From: Petunia secreta
Lineage: Eukaryota; Streptophyta; Magnoliopsida; Solanales; Solanaceae
Reading direction: 5' to 3'
DNA length: 64,000 nt
Assembly (NCBI GenBank): GCA_029990175.1
Contig: JARKIP010000065.1
Span: 27,816,501-27,880,500 of the forward strand
Position 1 is the first letter of the stretch. Each line of letters starts with the position of its first letter. Of the stretch, positions 1 to 10,745 are shown piece after piece. A model generated the notes under the pieces. That model was not told the DNA's origin, ran no database searches, and was given only the letters and a program-made list of their open reading frames with translations. Position numbers and translations under genes: made by a program.

Positions 1-260
1 GAGGGTACACAACTCGATGCGTCGACTGAGGGTACACAACCCGATGTCGATTTTGTCATTTAAATTAGCAGAGGGTCCACAGCCCGATGTCAATTTTGTC
101 TTTTAAATTAGCGGAGGGTACACAATCCGATGCATCGACTGAGAGTACACAACCCAATGTCGATATTGTCATTTAAATTTTGTGGAAAGTACACAGCCCG
201 ATGCGTCGACTGAGGGTACACAGCTCGATGTCGATTCTTGTTATTTAAATTTTGTGGAGG
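1..260 (+). repeat. Tandem repeat array of element A (left part)
   Basis: Degenerate tandem repeats beginning GAGGGTACACARCCCGATG, alternating a short module (about 27 bp, ending near GCGTCGACT) and a longer one (about 42 bp, ending in TTTAAATTAGC). The same array type is longer in element C (25768-26790). The array is cut at 260 by the N1 insertion and resumes at 4948. It is non-coding here; apparent reading frames come from the repeat period. Confidence 0.85.
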
Positions 261-1106
261 TGATGCAGGGTAAAACGAGCGGAAGATAGGAAACGATTCG
301 AAAATGCGGAAGCTAAAACAAGATAGGCAATATCAATAAAGATATCGAGATAAAAGCAAGACGAGGCTTGAAACGTTTACCTAAGTAGCACCGACGAACT
401 TGTTTCGATACACCGGGTGAAGTCAAGGATCGCCTATACTACGCAACTACCCTCAAGTGACACCCGGCTCTTGTAAATAGAATGATCAAAGAGGTTTCGA
501 TGTTCAACTTGGAATCCACCAAGTAAAATCATGCCCGCTCACGGGTTCTTCATTGAGATTCACCCAAGAAATTCATCATTCTACATTCAAGGTTTGCTAA
601 AAATGAAATGAAGACATAAGGGCTCTATTTATAGGCCCCTACTAAGGCTAAAGCAAATGACTAAAGTGCCCACAAGTGAGGTTAATACATAAAAGGCTAC
701 TTAGGTCTAAAATAGGAAATACACCCAAAACTAGTGAAATCCCACAATGGTGTCACAAGGGGTAGGCGGTCCGCCTCCCCCACTTAGGCGGCCGCCCCTT
801 GGAAAACTTCACTGAGTGGGCGGTCCGCCCCAATGCTGAGGTGCTCCGCCTGTCCAAGATCCAGAGAGCTGAGTTTTTTAATAGGCGCTCTGCCTCATCT
901 GTGAGGCGCTCCGCCTCATCTTGGGACTTGTGAAAGAGGCTCAAAATGAGCTTGGGGTAGCTCCCCTTGGTGACCAAGCGGTCCTCCATCCATGGTGCTC
1001 CAATGTATGATCTTCAAGTCGCTTCCGGAGCCCTTCACACGTACTCTTGGTGCTCTCGAGGTTGGCTCTTGATGGTTGTCGTTTAGGCCATTTTTATACT
1101 GCATCA
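261..1106 (-). repeat. 3' LTR of N1
   Basis: 846 bp, TGATGCAG...CTGCATCA with 8-bp terminal inverted repeats. It carries a minus-strand TATA-like box (CTATAAATAG read on the - strand, near 627-637) and, upstream of it in element orientation, a cluster of GC-rich palindromes at 743-925. It is the 3' LTR because the purine tract adjoins its right end on the - strand. Confidence 0.9.
743..925. repeat. GC-rich palindrome cluster in U3 of the N1 3' LTR
   Basis: Six variants of a 5-arm palindrome lie within about 180 bp: AGGCGGTCCGCCT, AGGCGGCCGCC, GGGCGGTCCGCCC, AGGTGCTCCGCCT, AGGCGCTCTGCCT and AGGCGCTCCGCCT. Surrounding DNA is AT-rich. The same motif recurs in the other LTR (4620-4752) and in the leader (3557-3642). 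Confidence 0.85.
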
Positions 1107-1118
1107 TCCTCTCCTTCT
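1107..1118 (-). other. Polypurine tract of N1
   Basis: Read on the - strand this is AGAAGGAGAGGA directly before the 3' LTR, the expected place for the plus-strand primer of reverse transcription. It fixes the element's orientation together with the primer-binding site. Confidence 0.75.
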
Positions 1119-1304
1119 TGAGAGGATTTCGTCCTCGAAATCAAACCATCAAAGCCTACATCAAAGACAAACAAACACAAAAATTTCCTACTACAAGAGT
1201 AGGTTAGTGCTAAAAAGTGTAGGAAAACACACTCTTATTGTACAACCAAGTATCAATAGCAGTAAAGAAGTTCATGTTCCCGAGGGAACTAGAAATTACT
1301 TGGT
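1119..1304 (-). other. N1 3' untranslated stretch
   Basis: Sequence between the end of the long ORF and the purine tract. I see no domain, tandem repeat or RNA gene in it. Confidence 0.5.
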
Positions 1305-3127
1305 TCAACAAAGAAGTGCACCCATCACAAGAGCAAACAAAGAAATCAATAGTGCATGGCATATGCAAGAGCAAGCTATCAAAATCCCTACGATCCCTAG
1401 GTTAAAGATTAGCACACCGAGAATTTCCATTACGCGAGTAGGCAAGTCCAACAAGAGTGAATACAAGTGATGTGGAAAATTCACTCTTATGATAGAGCCA
1501 AGTATCAGTAAGCTTATGTCCCCAAGGGAGACAACAAGTTCTCGGCTCACCAATGACAAGCACTCACAACCATAACAAGCAAAGAGACCCATAGGACATA
1601 GAACATTGAAGATTAAGCAATCAAAGCTCCTATGACCCCTAAGCTCATGATCAACACACCAAACCTTAAATGCAATACTTTCACAATGTGGCATAATGGT
1701 TTTGGCATGCTCAATTCTCAAAGTGTGGTTAACATGTGGGATGGGATAGGCAAAGTAGTGAAATTCACTATTAGCATCAAATACCCCATTCCCCTGCTTA
1801 AAAGCTCTCATACTTACACTAAGAGATACCTCCTCACCTCTAATTTCATCCTCAAGGCAACCCCTCTCACAAGGTAAGCTCTCAAGGAAGGCATTAATAA
1901 TGGCATCTTCATCATCATAACCCGAACCAACAAGAGTAGGGTCACTAGAAGAATCATCTACCTCACTCAAAGCTTCAAACAAAGAGTTGTCTATGTGATC
2001 AAATCCCTCATGCCACTGAAGTTCAAACTCACTCCAAACCCTAGCTCGATACAACTCACCACCAAAAATAAGGATGCTCTCAAACAATGGAAATGTAAAA
2101 GCAAGCACCTCAATTTCATGTTCAAGCAAAAGCATAGTATCATATCTAGGTTCATCATCCGCACTTGAGGCTCCTCAAGGTCACTACTTTCCTCACGACA
2201 AAACATTGGCCCACCAAAGGCAATTACATCAATAAGGGCATGATCAAACAACTCATCTTCTCTTTTACCAAATATTGGTGGTGTGTCATAACAAGGCTCA
2301 CAATTATAGTCTACTATCATCTCCTCACTAAAGAGAGGTTCATTGAATATCGAGCTCACATCATGATGTGGCTTATCAATCCTCTCAATTAGTGGTTCAC
2401 ATGCACACACAAGTTGACTAATCGACTCTATGCTAGTTGCAATTTCATCACATGCATTACAAGTACTAAATAGCATTGAGTCTTCACAAGACAAGGGATT
2501 AACATGTTCATGAGAGGGTGAAGTAACACTTACATTTGCGCAGCTCTCGTGAGCACTCACATAGCTTGTAGTGTCGCATTCAATCCCTCCATCACGAAGC
2601 TCACAATGATGATCTCCATCCTCTTGTCTTCCTTCCAGTGCAAACGGTTGAGTCTCCAATAGCTCGCCTCCAAGAGTACCTACACAAAAGCTATAGCAAG
2701 AAGGAGAAGAGAACATATGGTTAGGACAAAGGGTGTCCTTACTCTCAATTTGTTTTTCCTCTCCTCTTCTTTCTTTTAATCCGCTCTCATGTGCAAGTGC
2801 ATGGAGGTGAGGTCTAAGAATATCATCACCTGGCTCACCTCCCCCAACTCCCTCATTTTCCATTGCTTGGCTCATAGGAGTAGCATACTTACTCTTAGAG
2901 TGAGTAACTACACCATCTTGGGGAATGCCCAAGTTGTAGGGAATGCCCACTTGTTGGGGAATTCCCAACTTTCTTTCACTAATGCCTTTTCCGGCATCTT
3001 TTTGGACACTCGGGGCCCATTCCTCTTTGAGGCTATCAAGCCTCGAGCTTAAGGATCTCACCTCGGCCAAGAGATAGGCCATAGTGCTTACCGGGACCTT
3101 AATGGTATCGTATACGTCTCCAGCCAT
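1305..3127 (-). pseudogene. N1 internal ORF, family-specific, broken by one frameshift
   Basis: Two overlapping reading frames on the - strand: 3127-1991 (378 codons, starting MAGDVYDTIKVPV) and 2135-1305 (276 codons). Homology with N2 passes from the first frame to the second near 2165-2180, so I read one ancestral protein with a frameshift. Conserved blocks shared with N2 at 43500-44250 include CEPL...KPHHDVSS.F.EPLFSE..IVD, SVGTLG-type, ASS.DD and F.NPLFE/EEVSL-type segments. An early segment (residues about 12-35) looks like a short coiled coil. The last 70 or so residues are strongly hydrophobic. No gag, zinc knuckle, protease, RT or integrase motif is present. By position in N2, this corresponds to the region after the protease. 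Function unknown; it could be a structural or accessory protein, or a relic of a pol spacer. Confidence 0.6.
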
Positions 3128-4100
3128 GTACGTACAAAAATTAAAGACAAGAGAAAGAGGTTAGAGTAAAAACCTCACTCGCTCCCTCACCTTTGGAATG
3201 TCTCGGGTACACTCGATTTAGTGGGTGGTAGGATCACTCAAGCTTAATTTCAAAGGCTTCCTCGTAGTTGAGCACCCACCTCAATAATCACTCAAGTCAC
3301 ACGAATCAAATACTCTTCGGGGTGAGTGGAATTGATGGACTCGATGGACGAACGGCTATATGAGTGAGCACTTGAGCCAAAAAATGTTCTACGAGGCTTC
3401 TTTGAGTTCTACTCTCCTCTAGGCACGAATATCCTAATACACTCAAGAGTTAGTGTCTTTTGAGTAGGCCAATTACCCTAGAAACATTAACCAAGAAACC
3501 CGGAGGCAAACAACAAGTGAAAACCTATGAAAAAACTACGCGGAAACAAGTAACAGGGGAGGCACTCCGCCTAAAAAAGTCCAGAGAGGGACTTTTACTG
3601 AGGCGGTCCGCCTAAATCCTGAGGCGGTCCGCTTAAAGCTGAATCTGTAGCTTTTCAACTACGTGTTTTTGGCTCTTTTGAACCCAAATTTTCAAACGAT
3701 TTCAACCCGTTACTCAACTCCAATGATACCCAATGGTATATTCAACTATTCTAATCAATCCCCAATAGTTTTCAACTCCAAATAATCAACAACAAGCTTC
3801 GATTCAAGTTTGAAGCGTTTTCAAGAAATTTTCAAACTTTGGGATTTTGATTTTTTTTTTTAAATTTTGATTCGTAACACCAAATCGTGATATGAGTATA
3901 CCAAAACAACGGGAATAAAATTTAGAACAATCCCCAATAACTTTAAACACTTGGGGAATCAAATCCAACTCGATCTACCAATTTTTTTTCAAGTTTCCAA
4001 CTTTTTCAATTTTTTTGTTTTTTTTCTTTTTCAAGAACAACAAGAACACGATACTAACACGTTGAACAAGGAACGAGGGTTTGTAGAAACAACACCCGAT
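3128..4100 (-). other. N1 leader (between primer-binding site and ORF)
   Basis: About 970 bp with no ORF of note, T-rich and A-rich runs, and one GC-rich palindrome cluster at 3557-3642. It corresponds to the 5' untranslated leader of the element RNA. Confidence 0.6.
3557..3642. repeat. GC-rich palindromes in the N1 leader
   Basis: AGGCACTCCGCCT, AGGCGGTCCGCCT and AGGCGGTCCGCTT, i.e. the same motif as in the LTR U3 clusters, here downstream of the primer-binding site. The stretch also contains an AAAGTCC...GGACTTTT inverted repeat between the first two copies. Confidence 0.8.
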
Positions 4101-4116
4101 CTGTGCTCTGATACCA
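4101..4116 (-). promoter_or_regulatory. Primer-binding site of N1 (initiator tRNA-Met)
   Basis: On the - strand TGGTATCAGAGCACAG follows the LTR end (CA) after a 2-nt spacer (GT). TGGTATCAGAGC is the complement of the plant initiator tRNA-Met 3' end, the usual primer of many plant Copia and Gypsy elements. Confidence 0.9.
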
Positions 4117-4484
4117 ACTGATGCAGCGTAAAACGAGCGGAAGCTAGAAACGATACGAAAATGCGTAAGCTAAAACAAGATAGGCAATATCAATAAAGAT
4201 ATCGAGATAAAAATCAAGACGAAGCTTGAAACGTTTACCTAAGTAGCACCGAGGAACTTGTCTCGATACACCCCGGGTGATATCAAGGATCACCTATACT
4301 ACGCAACTACCCTCAAGAGACACCCGGCTCTTGCAAATAGAATGATCAAAGAGGTTTCGATGTTCAACTTGGAATCCACCAAGTGAAATCATGCCCGCTC
4401 ACGGGTTCTTCATTGAGATTAACTTAAGAAATTCATCATTGTACATTCAAGGTTTGCTAAAAATAAAATGAAGACGTAAGGGCT

Positions 4485-4494
4485 CTATTTATAG
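4485..4494 (-). promoter_or_regulatory. Putative TATA box of the N1 promoter
   Basis: CTATAAATAG on the - strand within a conserved GGGCCTATAAATAGAGCCC context, present in both LTRs. Inferred promoter only. Confidence 0.6.
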
Positions 4495-4619
4495 GCCCCT
4501 TCTAAGACTAAAGTAAATGATTAAAGTTCCTCAAGTGAGGTTAATACATAAAAGGCCACTTAGGGCTAAAATAGGAAATACACCCAAAACTAGTGAAATC
4601 CCACAATGGTGTCATAGGG

Positions 4620-4752
4620 GGTAGGCGGTCCGCCTCCCCCACCTAGGCGGCCGCCCCTTGGAAATCATCAGTGAGTGGGCGGTCCGCCCTAATGCTGCGG
4701 CGCTCCGCCTGTCCAAGATCCAGAGAGCTGAGTTTTTCTACGTGCTCCGCCT
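4620..4752. repeat. GC-rich palindrome cluster in U3 of the N1 5' LTR
   Basis: Copies of AGGCGGTCCGCCT, AGGCGGCCGCC, GGGCGGTCCGCCC, GGCGCTCCGCCT and GTGCTCCGCCT, about 125-265 bp upstream of the TATA-like box in element orientation. Compared with the other LTR, one AGGCGCTCTGCCT unit is missing. Confidence 0.85.
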
Positions 4753-4947
4753 CATCCTAGGACTTGTGAAAGAGGCTCAAAATGAGCTTGGGGTAGCTCC
4801 CCTTGGAGACAAAGTGGTCCTCAATCCATGGTGCTCCAATGCATGATCTTCTAGTCGCTTCCAGAGCCCTTCACTCGTACTCTTGGTGCTCTCGAGTTTG
4901 GGACTTGATAGTTGTCGTTTAGGCCATTTTTATACTGCATCAGGAGG

Positions 4948-6723
4948 GTACACAACCCAATGCACTGTGTGAGGGTACACAGCCCGATGTCAAATGTAGC
5001 ACTTAACACATCAGAGGGTATACATCCTGATGCAAAGTTTGACATTGTAACAGGCACACAGCCCGACGAAAGGACAATATGACAAAGGGCAGACAACCTA
5101 GAGAAAGGATAGCATGACAAAGGGTGCGCAACTAAAATGAAAGAATGATAGGCAACCCTGCATGCAAAGATACACAACTCAATACAAAAAGAGTATACGG
5201 CCCCGACGTGACAAGCACACATTTAAATGACGAAAAGTAATGGACATACAATCCGGTGTTGCACTGGCAAGATAATCCAACAACAGCCCAACACGGCAAA
5301 GCGCTTACCTCCTGACGAGAAGCACTTAGCAAATGGACATCCCCCAGAGAATAGACACACATTCCCTAGCTTTGAGCACTTGAAAGCGGACGTGACAAAG
5401 GAGAGATCAACTCAACATGGAAGCTTATCTTTATCTCAATTTGTATTTATCTTGATCTTGCTATAGGGACTCCCCGATCTCTCGACAAACCCCTGCGCCA
5501 TCTCACACCCGCTCCAAAAGTCACTACCACTTGTGCAACAACAAAACCCCAAACACATACAAAGCTTCATCCTAAAACCCAATTCAAAAGGCCTAATCCT
5601 ACAGACGATGTTTTCTTGCCACACCCGCTAGCTACCTATTCTGCCAAGTTCCGAAGCGCCCAAAGCTACGGTTCGATGCTCGCACCAGTGATCTACCTAA
5701 TCCTACCTTTCCGATTGGATGACAGTTTCATATTCCTTCCTATTCATGTCTATCTGTTTTAATCGTGCATATTTATCACGCTTTACTCCTCAATGTTCCT
5801 CAGTTCATTCAAGACAATGTCAAAGCCGAGATGATTCATCTATCGAGTTATAGTGGGAAATATGCCCATGTAAACTCCTCTTTATGGGTGTGTCGTGCAT
5901 CACATTTTCATAACTAGGATGATTACAAGCCTATTTCACCAAACTCAATCTGTCGATGTTATCTCATCTTTTGACAATGCGTTTATTGTACCTGCAAACT
6001 ACCTATGCTGTCAAAATCTGACACGCCCGAAGCCAATCTTCTCATACTCCCACAAATAATCTGCCTAATCTTTCATTACAAATTAGGATGTCATTTAACA
6101 TTTCCCTCCAATGCCTACTTTGTCTATTCAAAACTATCTTCATCAACCGTGCGTGTCTTCGTGCTTAATCGTGCCCATCTGCTTGAGTCGTGCGCATTTA
6201 TAAAATTCACTCCCTAAATTCTTCCCAGTTCAATCAAGGCAATATCGGAGGCGAGTTTACTTATTTATCGAGACGAAGTGGAAACTATGTACATATAAAC
6301 TCCTTTTTATGGGTGTGTGGCGAGCCACTTCTTCATAACTAGGATGATCATAAGCCTCTTTTCCCACGCTCGATCTACTGATGTTATCTCATCTTTGATA
6401 ATACCTTTACATTATTCTTCATTTATCCCGCCAAAAAGCAAAGCATACACGAACCTAAACTTTACATGCTTGGATAAGTTTAGTCTTTACATCTAAAATC
6501 GTGCGTCATAAGCAACTCACACAGGCGACATGCCATTCTAGAACTACACACAGCCTGATTCTTGTGAAATCCGAGATATGTAGGTAACTCAGATATCAGG
6601 GTTCGGCAAAAAAACACCCCCAAAACTCCCATTTTCCTCGTTTCCAAGCATTTTACCTACCAGTCGTGACAAATTTGGTTACTCCATCAACTATCTTTGC
6701 CCAAAGACTCTTTTATAATCCCC
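4948..6723 (+). other. Element A: end of array and 3' untranslated region
   Basis: The array fades out by about 5230. The rest resembles element C 26790-28430 throughout. Two diverged copies of a roughly 410-bp segment follow each other (from about 5808 and about 6220), each containing a TATCGAG..AAGTGG and a TAAACTCCT.TTTATGGGTGTG block. No gene is recognisable; short ORFs here differ between A and C. Confidence 0.65.
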
Positions 6724-6740
6724 GGGCAAAGAGGGGCAGC
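6724..6740 (+). other. Polypurine tract of element A
   Basis: GGGCAAAGAGGGGCAGC immediately before the LTR start TGTTGACA. Element C has the matching tract at 28435-28451. It marks 6741 as a 3' LTR in + orientation. Confidence 0.8.
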
Positions 6741-9684
6741 TGTTGACACCTATTTTTATCCTCCCTTTTTCTAAAATTGGCTATAATTTATCTTAAAGGT
6801 GCAATTTGACTATTTGTGCAAAATGTGTATTAGAAAGCCTGCATTTACATGCATTATCCCCTACCTATATATTATATACCTAAATGTGGATATATTACGT
6901 AATATTGCATCATTTAGGCTATTTATCAAAAGTATGACTGTTTTTGCAAATTAGTACATGTATAATATTCGTGGCTATACCATATAGTTGCATCATTTAA
7001 GCTACATATAAAATTTGTATCAATTTATGATAATTTGTGTAAATTAGTAATTATATGTGATTATTTATATTTAAATAATTTTATTTGAGCTTATTTAATG
7101 ATTACTTGTGCATTTTATACAATATGTATATCTATATTTTTATTTTCACGCCTTTAAATTGAATATTGGCCAATTTAAAAAGATAATGTCCAAATTCCTT
7201 TTTTTTAATTAATTCCTCCATATTTCAAAATTAATACCAAAATTATTTATTTTTATTTATTAAATTACATTCTTCTTTTAACCTAGACAACTCATTTAAC
7301 CAAATACATTCCTTTTTTTTGAAATTTAAAAGTGAATATTATCTTTTAGCAAAATCTCCAAAATCTCTCAAAATGATTTTCTTCCCCTAATTTCCCAATC
7401 TTATCAAACATTAAAATTTTCCTAATATCTCCTAATCCCCTCAATATCTCTTGATCCCTTAATCCTCTCCCTAATAATCTTTTTCCTTACATAAAAGGTC
7501 TCAACAGCTATTTTCTAATCATATATACACCAATCCTCCATTACAAAAGAGGACCATCAGCATACACGCACTGGAACAGTGACACACACACACACTCCCT
7601 ACTCCCCAAAAACAAGCAGACCCCACCTTTCTCCTTTTCCAAAAGCCCACACACACGCGTATATACAGAGATGGTCTTCTTCCAAGAAAATTAACATACA
7701 GACACCACACCTCACACACAGCCCCACGAAAAACCAAAAATTAGCATACAGTACATTCCATTTTTACACACACCACACACAGTAGCCCGCCGTCCCCTCC
7801 CTGCCCTTCACTCCAAGCAACGTCACCATCTTCTTCACCTGTTCTCACCATCACACACAAACTCCAACAGAACAAACATACCTCCCCTATTCAAGAACCA
7901 TTTAGCGTACATACAATACACATTTCCCAGTGGAAATACACACACACTCTCCACATACAGATCCCCATTACACGCACACACACCTTCATCAAAAAATCCA
8001 AACAAAAAATAGGGGCAGGCGAGGATCGGAAGAGTTTTCAAATCGGTGATACCCATCACTAAATCTCTTTTTTTCCTGTCTTTATTTGTTTTCGTTTTCA
8101 TTTTTATCCTTGTTGGTGAGCGTTGTTGACAGGGAAATTAGGGGAAGGTGGAAACGGAGTTGTAGCGGCACCACCGGTGCTTCGCTGGAGGCGGTGGTTG
8201 CTCCTCTGTTTCTCCGTTATTGTCGCTGTGTTGTTTGGTTTTTGCATCTTCATTTATGGCCTGTCTTTATTTCTTGCTACAAGGATCGTTTTGGCTGTTT
8301 ACTGTGGTCTGTTTGTCTGATGGTTCCCATTCATGACTGACTTATTTGTTTAATTTTGCTGCGAGGTTCAATGTTTTCTTTGGCGAGGATATTGCGATCT
8401 CTTTGGCACTGCTGGGACAGACCCACTGAATATTGAACAGACACTGCACTACTGTGGGACCCACTGAATATTGAACAGATACTGCACTGCTGTGGGACCT
8501 ACTGGATATTGAACAGATGTTGCCTTGAATTACGACCTATGAAAATATTTTAATTTGAGGCCTACATAAGGATTTGACGAAAATACAACAAATTGACGGA
8601 TGTCATACCAATTACAGCCTATGAAAATATTGTTATTTGAGGCTTTTGCAATGATTTGACGGATAATATACTTTGATTTGAGCATGGTACTACACTTAAA
8701 CAGTCCCATTCCCGTGTCCCTAAAACAAAAAAGCGATGACGGTGCATATCACTTTGCAAAGTAAGCGATAGTAGAGTGGTGGGATTGGAGGCACCTGGCA
8801 TGAAAAACCGGTGCGGGCTCTGTGTTTGCGGCCGTACCGATATCCCTAACCTTTGCTTGATGGAATATACTATTCTAAGCCTACATTTTTATAAAACCCA
8901 TTTCCCCCTTTATTTTATTTTATACTAGTATTATTATTATTTTGATATTTTACACTATTATTATTATATATTATCATTTTTAATACTAATCTTATTTTTC
9001 TATATTTTGTGCGAGGTAAAGTTGGATGAGAGACGAGGGTCTATCTTGGAAAAGGACCACTAGAAGAAAAATCCTTTTATTTTCATTACTTTTGTTATTA
9101 TTATTATTTTTATTATTTTATTATTATTATTACTATTTGTATTGTTATGATTATTTTTGACGTACTAATTCATTTTCACATTTTTTGCGAGGTACATTTG
9201 GATGACTAATCTTGAAGATTACGCTCTTGAAGATACCTTTTAAATTATAATACTTTTATTTAATCATTATTATTTTATTTTGATATACTAACTAAGTTAC
9301 TTTGTGTTTTTTTGCAAGGTCTATTTTGTTGAAGTGTCCTAAGGAAGAAAACAATTAGTAGAAAAGAGCGTTTTGTTTAATTTTAATAATTATAACTTGT
9401 ATATTTCCTAGTAATATTAGTCCGCCCGGTAACCACATTTGGCGGAGCCTTGGAGGTACCTAACCTCTTCCTCTCGGGTTAACTTAAACCTTTATCTCGA
9501 TTTCTGGTTTGTAGATTAAGTATTGGAGTTAATTGTAAAATTAGGCAGAAACAAAATAGGTGCCCTAATACGCCTAATTAAAAAATATGTTGGGTGGCGA
9601 CTCCAACTCTTTACCCATGAGTTACCCAATAAGTCGAGCCCTATTTCGAACTTTAACTGGTTCGGTAAAAAATAGGATGCGACA
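6741..9684 (+). repeat. 3' LTR of element A
   Basis: 2944 bp, from TGTTGACACC to GGATGCGACA. It is diverged but colinear with both LTRs of element C. A TATA-like ATATATACAC lies near 7523. Inside are a 38-bp tandem repeat (8404-8518), a duplicated CCTATGAAAATATT...TTTGAGGC module (8537-8660), and three blocks starting TTTTTTGCRAGGT separated by AT-rich spacers (9000-9330). Confidence 0.85.
8404..8518 (+). repeat. 38-bp tandem repeat inside the element A LTR
   Basis: Three copies, each containing ACTGCACT-type and TATTGAACAGA segments; TATTGAACAG starts at 8431, 8469 and 8507, giving a 38-bp period. Not seen in the LTRs of element C. Confidence 0.8.
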
Positions 9685-10149
9685 CTCATCATAGTCAAAA
9701 TCAGACATTCCAAGATCTGTAGTTTCGTTACATGTTGTGGTTGCAGACTCAATGGAATTATTAGTTTGAATGCTGAAAAATAAAACATTGCATAATTAAA
9801 AGAATTAAGCAAAAATAAAGGAAAATAGTGTAATATTTTATTTATGAATCCGTGCAAAACAAAGCCTGTAGGGAGACATATGAAAAGGAAAAAAAGGAAA
9901 ATGCAAGTGCCACAACTCGAGGTTGGGTTTTATTTTAGAAAGCATAAAATAAACTCTATCCCCCAGCTCTACTAAGGTCCGCGGTAAGCTCGGGCCAGGT
10001 TGCTGGTCCAGTTGTTCATTGCAGCTCTAGATTCAGTTTTTGCCAGCCCAGGAGGTTCAGCATGCTCTTCTAGGATCACACAACATCTTCGTCAGACAGG
10101 AACAACTTTTGCACGCCTGCCAGTAAATCCTCTTCAGCATCAACAATTT
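9685..10149 (-). other. Element B: non-coding spacer after the protease region, possible intron
   Basis: AT-rich - strand sequence with stops in all frames, ending in a pyrimidine run plus CAG (reads TTTTATTTTTCAG near 9765-9777), like a 3' splice site. Ogre elements are known to carry an intron between protease and RT. The matching 5' splice site is not certain, and the RT side is lost to the element A insertion. Confidence 0.35.
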
Positions 10150-10745
10150 TCAGCTCAACCCCTTTGCAGCAATTACTTCCCCCTTACGATCATCCAAGTA
10201 ACCAAATGAGACGAAAATATGTAAGAGAGTTTTGGTGCTTCTCTTGTAGTATTTGAAGTCCAGCAAAGCTTCTTCCATGCTTTTCTCATAAGTTACAATG
10301 TACCCTATGCCAGCTTTCTCGTTGTCGGGCCTCATCACAATTTGAATTGGTTCGACCATGCCATCCAGGTTTATGCCCAAACCTTTCCAGATTCATAGCC
10401 TTGCCTTATCATGATGCCTAAAACCCAGTCTCTAGGCCATTTTGCAGGTTGTGGGAGTATGTATGGCTCTTCGATCACTACCTCCATAAGTTCAAGTATT
10501 TTAGGTAGCCATACTTGCTTTTCCCTTGTTTCTTCATAAATGTGCTTCAAGTTAGGACGGGCATTAGGTGAGTACATCGGCTACTTCTCTGTTTTGGCAG
10601 GTATGGTCTCACGGAATTCACGTGAAGGTACACCCCAATCGGATATTACAGGCTGCCAGACCATGTTCCTCCCTTCATAGCCTTTGCCTCGTTGATCCTA
10701 ATAAACATTGTTCCCTTCGACAAATACTACCACCTCTTTGTTGTC
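10150..10745 (-). pseudogene. Element B: post-protease linker, broken
   Basis: Two - strand fragments (10577-10371 and 10380-10150) in different frames, beginning MYSPNARPNLKHIYEET and MGINLDGMVEPIQIVM. They follow the protease in the same direction and look like the polyprotein spacer between protease and RT of Tat-lineage elements. No catalytic motif. Stops and frame changes separate them from the protease. Identity is inferred from position. Confidence 0.5.

Larger units (their letters stand above)
261..4942 (-). mobile_element. N1: complete non-autonomous LTR retrotransposon
   Basis: Seen: two LTRs (261-1106 and 4119-4942), both starting TGATGCAG and ending CTGCATCA in + orientation, flanked by an exact 5-bp target duplication GGAGG (256-260 and 4943-4947). 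A primer-binding site matching the 3' end of initiator tRNA-Met lies just inside the right LTR on the - strand, and a purine tract lies just inside the left LTR, so the element reads right to left. The roughly 3-kb interior holds one broken ORF with no gag, integrase or reverse transcriptase that I can recognise. The element must therefore have moved using another element's enzymes. The two LTRs differ by roughly 5% by eye, with clusters of differences at the outer end. It is related to N2 (40172-44255) through the ORF. Confidence 0.9.
4119..4942 (-). repeat. 5' LTR of N1
   Basis: 824 bp with the same TGATGCAG/CTGCATCA ends as the other LTR. It carries the presumed promoter: a minus-strand TATA-like box at 4485-4494, with a GC-rich palindrome cluster at 4620-4752 upstream in element orientation. 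Confidence 0.9.
1..9684 (+). mobile_element. Element A: 3' part of an Ogre/Tat-type Ty3/Gypsy element
   Basis: Seen: a tandem array (1-260 and 4948-5230), a 3' untranslated stretch, a purine tract (6724-6740) and an LTR (6741-9684) lie in the order expected for the 3' end of a + strand LTR retrotransposon. The same order and related sequence occur in element C at 25768-30900. The array is interrupted by N1. No coding part of A is visible; it must lie left of the window. The LTR end is followed directly by element B sequence (post-protease linker), so A is inferred to have inserted into B. A candidate target duplication CTCAT (9685-9689) cannot be tested because the left flank is off-window. 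Assignment to Ogre/Tat rests on similarity to element C, which carries the lineage's ORF1. Confidence 0.8.

Noticed and set aside
8086..8320. Small membrane protein of 65-84 codons
   Set aside because: The hydrophobic run is not conserved in the related LTRs, where the frame is interrupted.
7519..8340. Several short hydrophobic or CA-repeat ORFs in the LTR of element A
   Set aside because: They differ in the colinear LTRs of element C and carry no domain; only the VTPPATG-like segment was kept as a finding.
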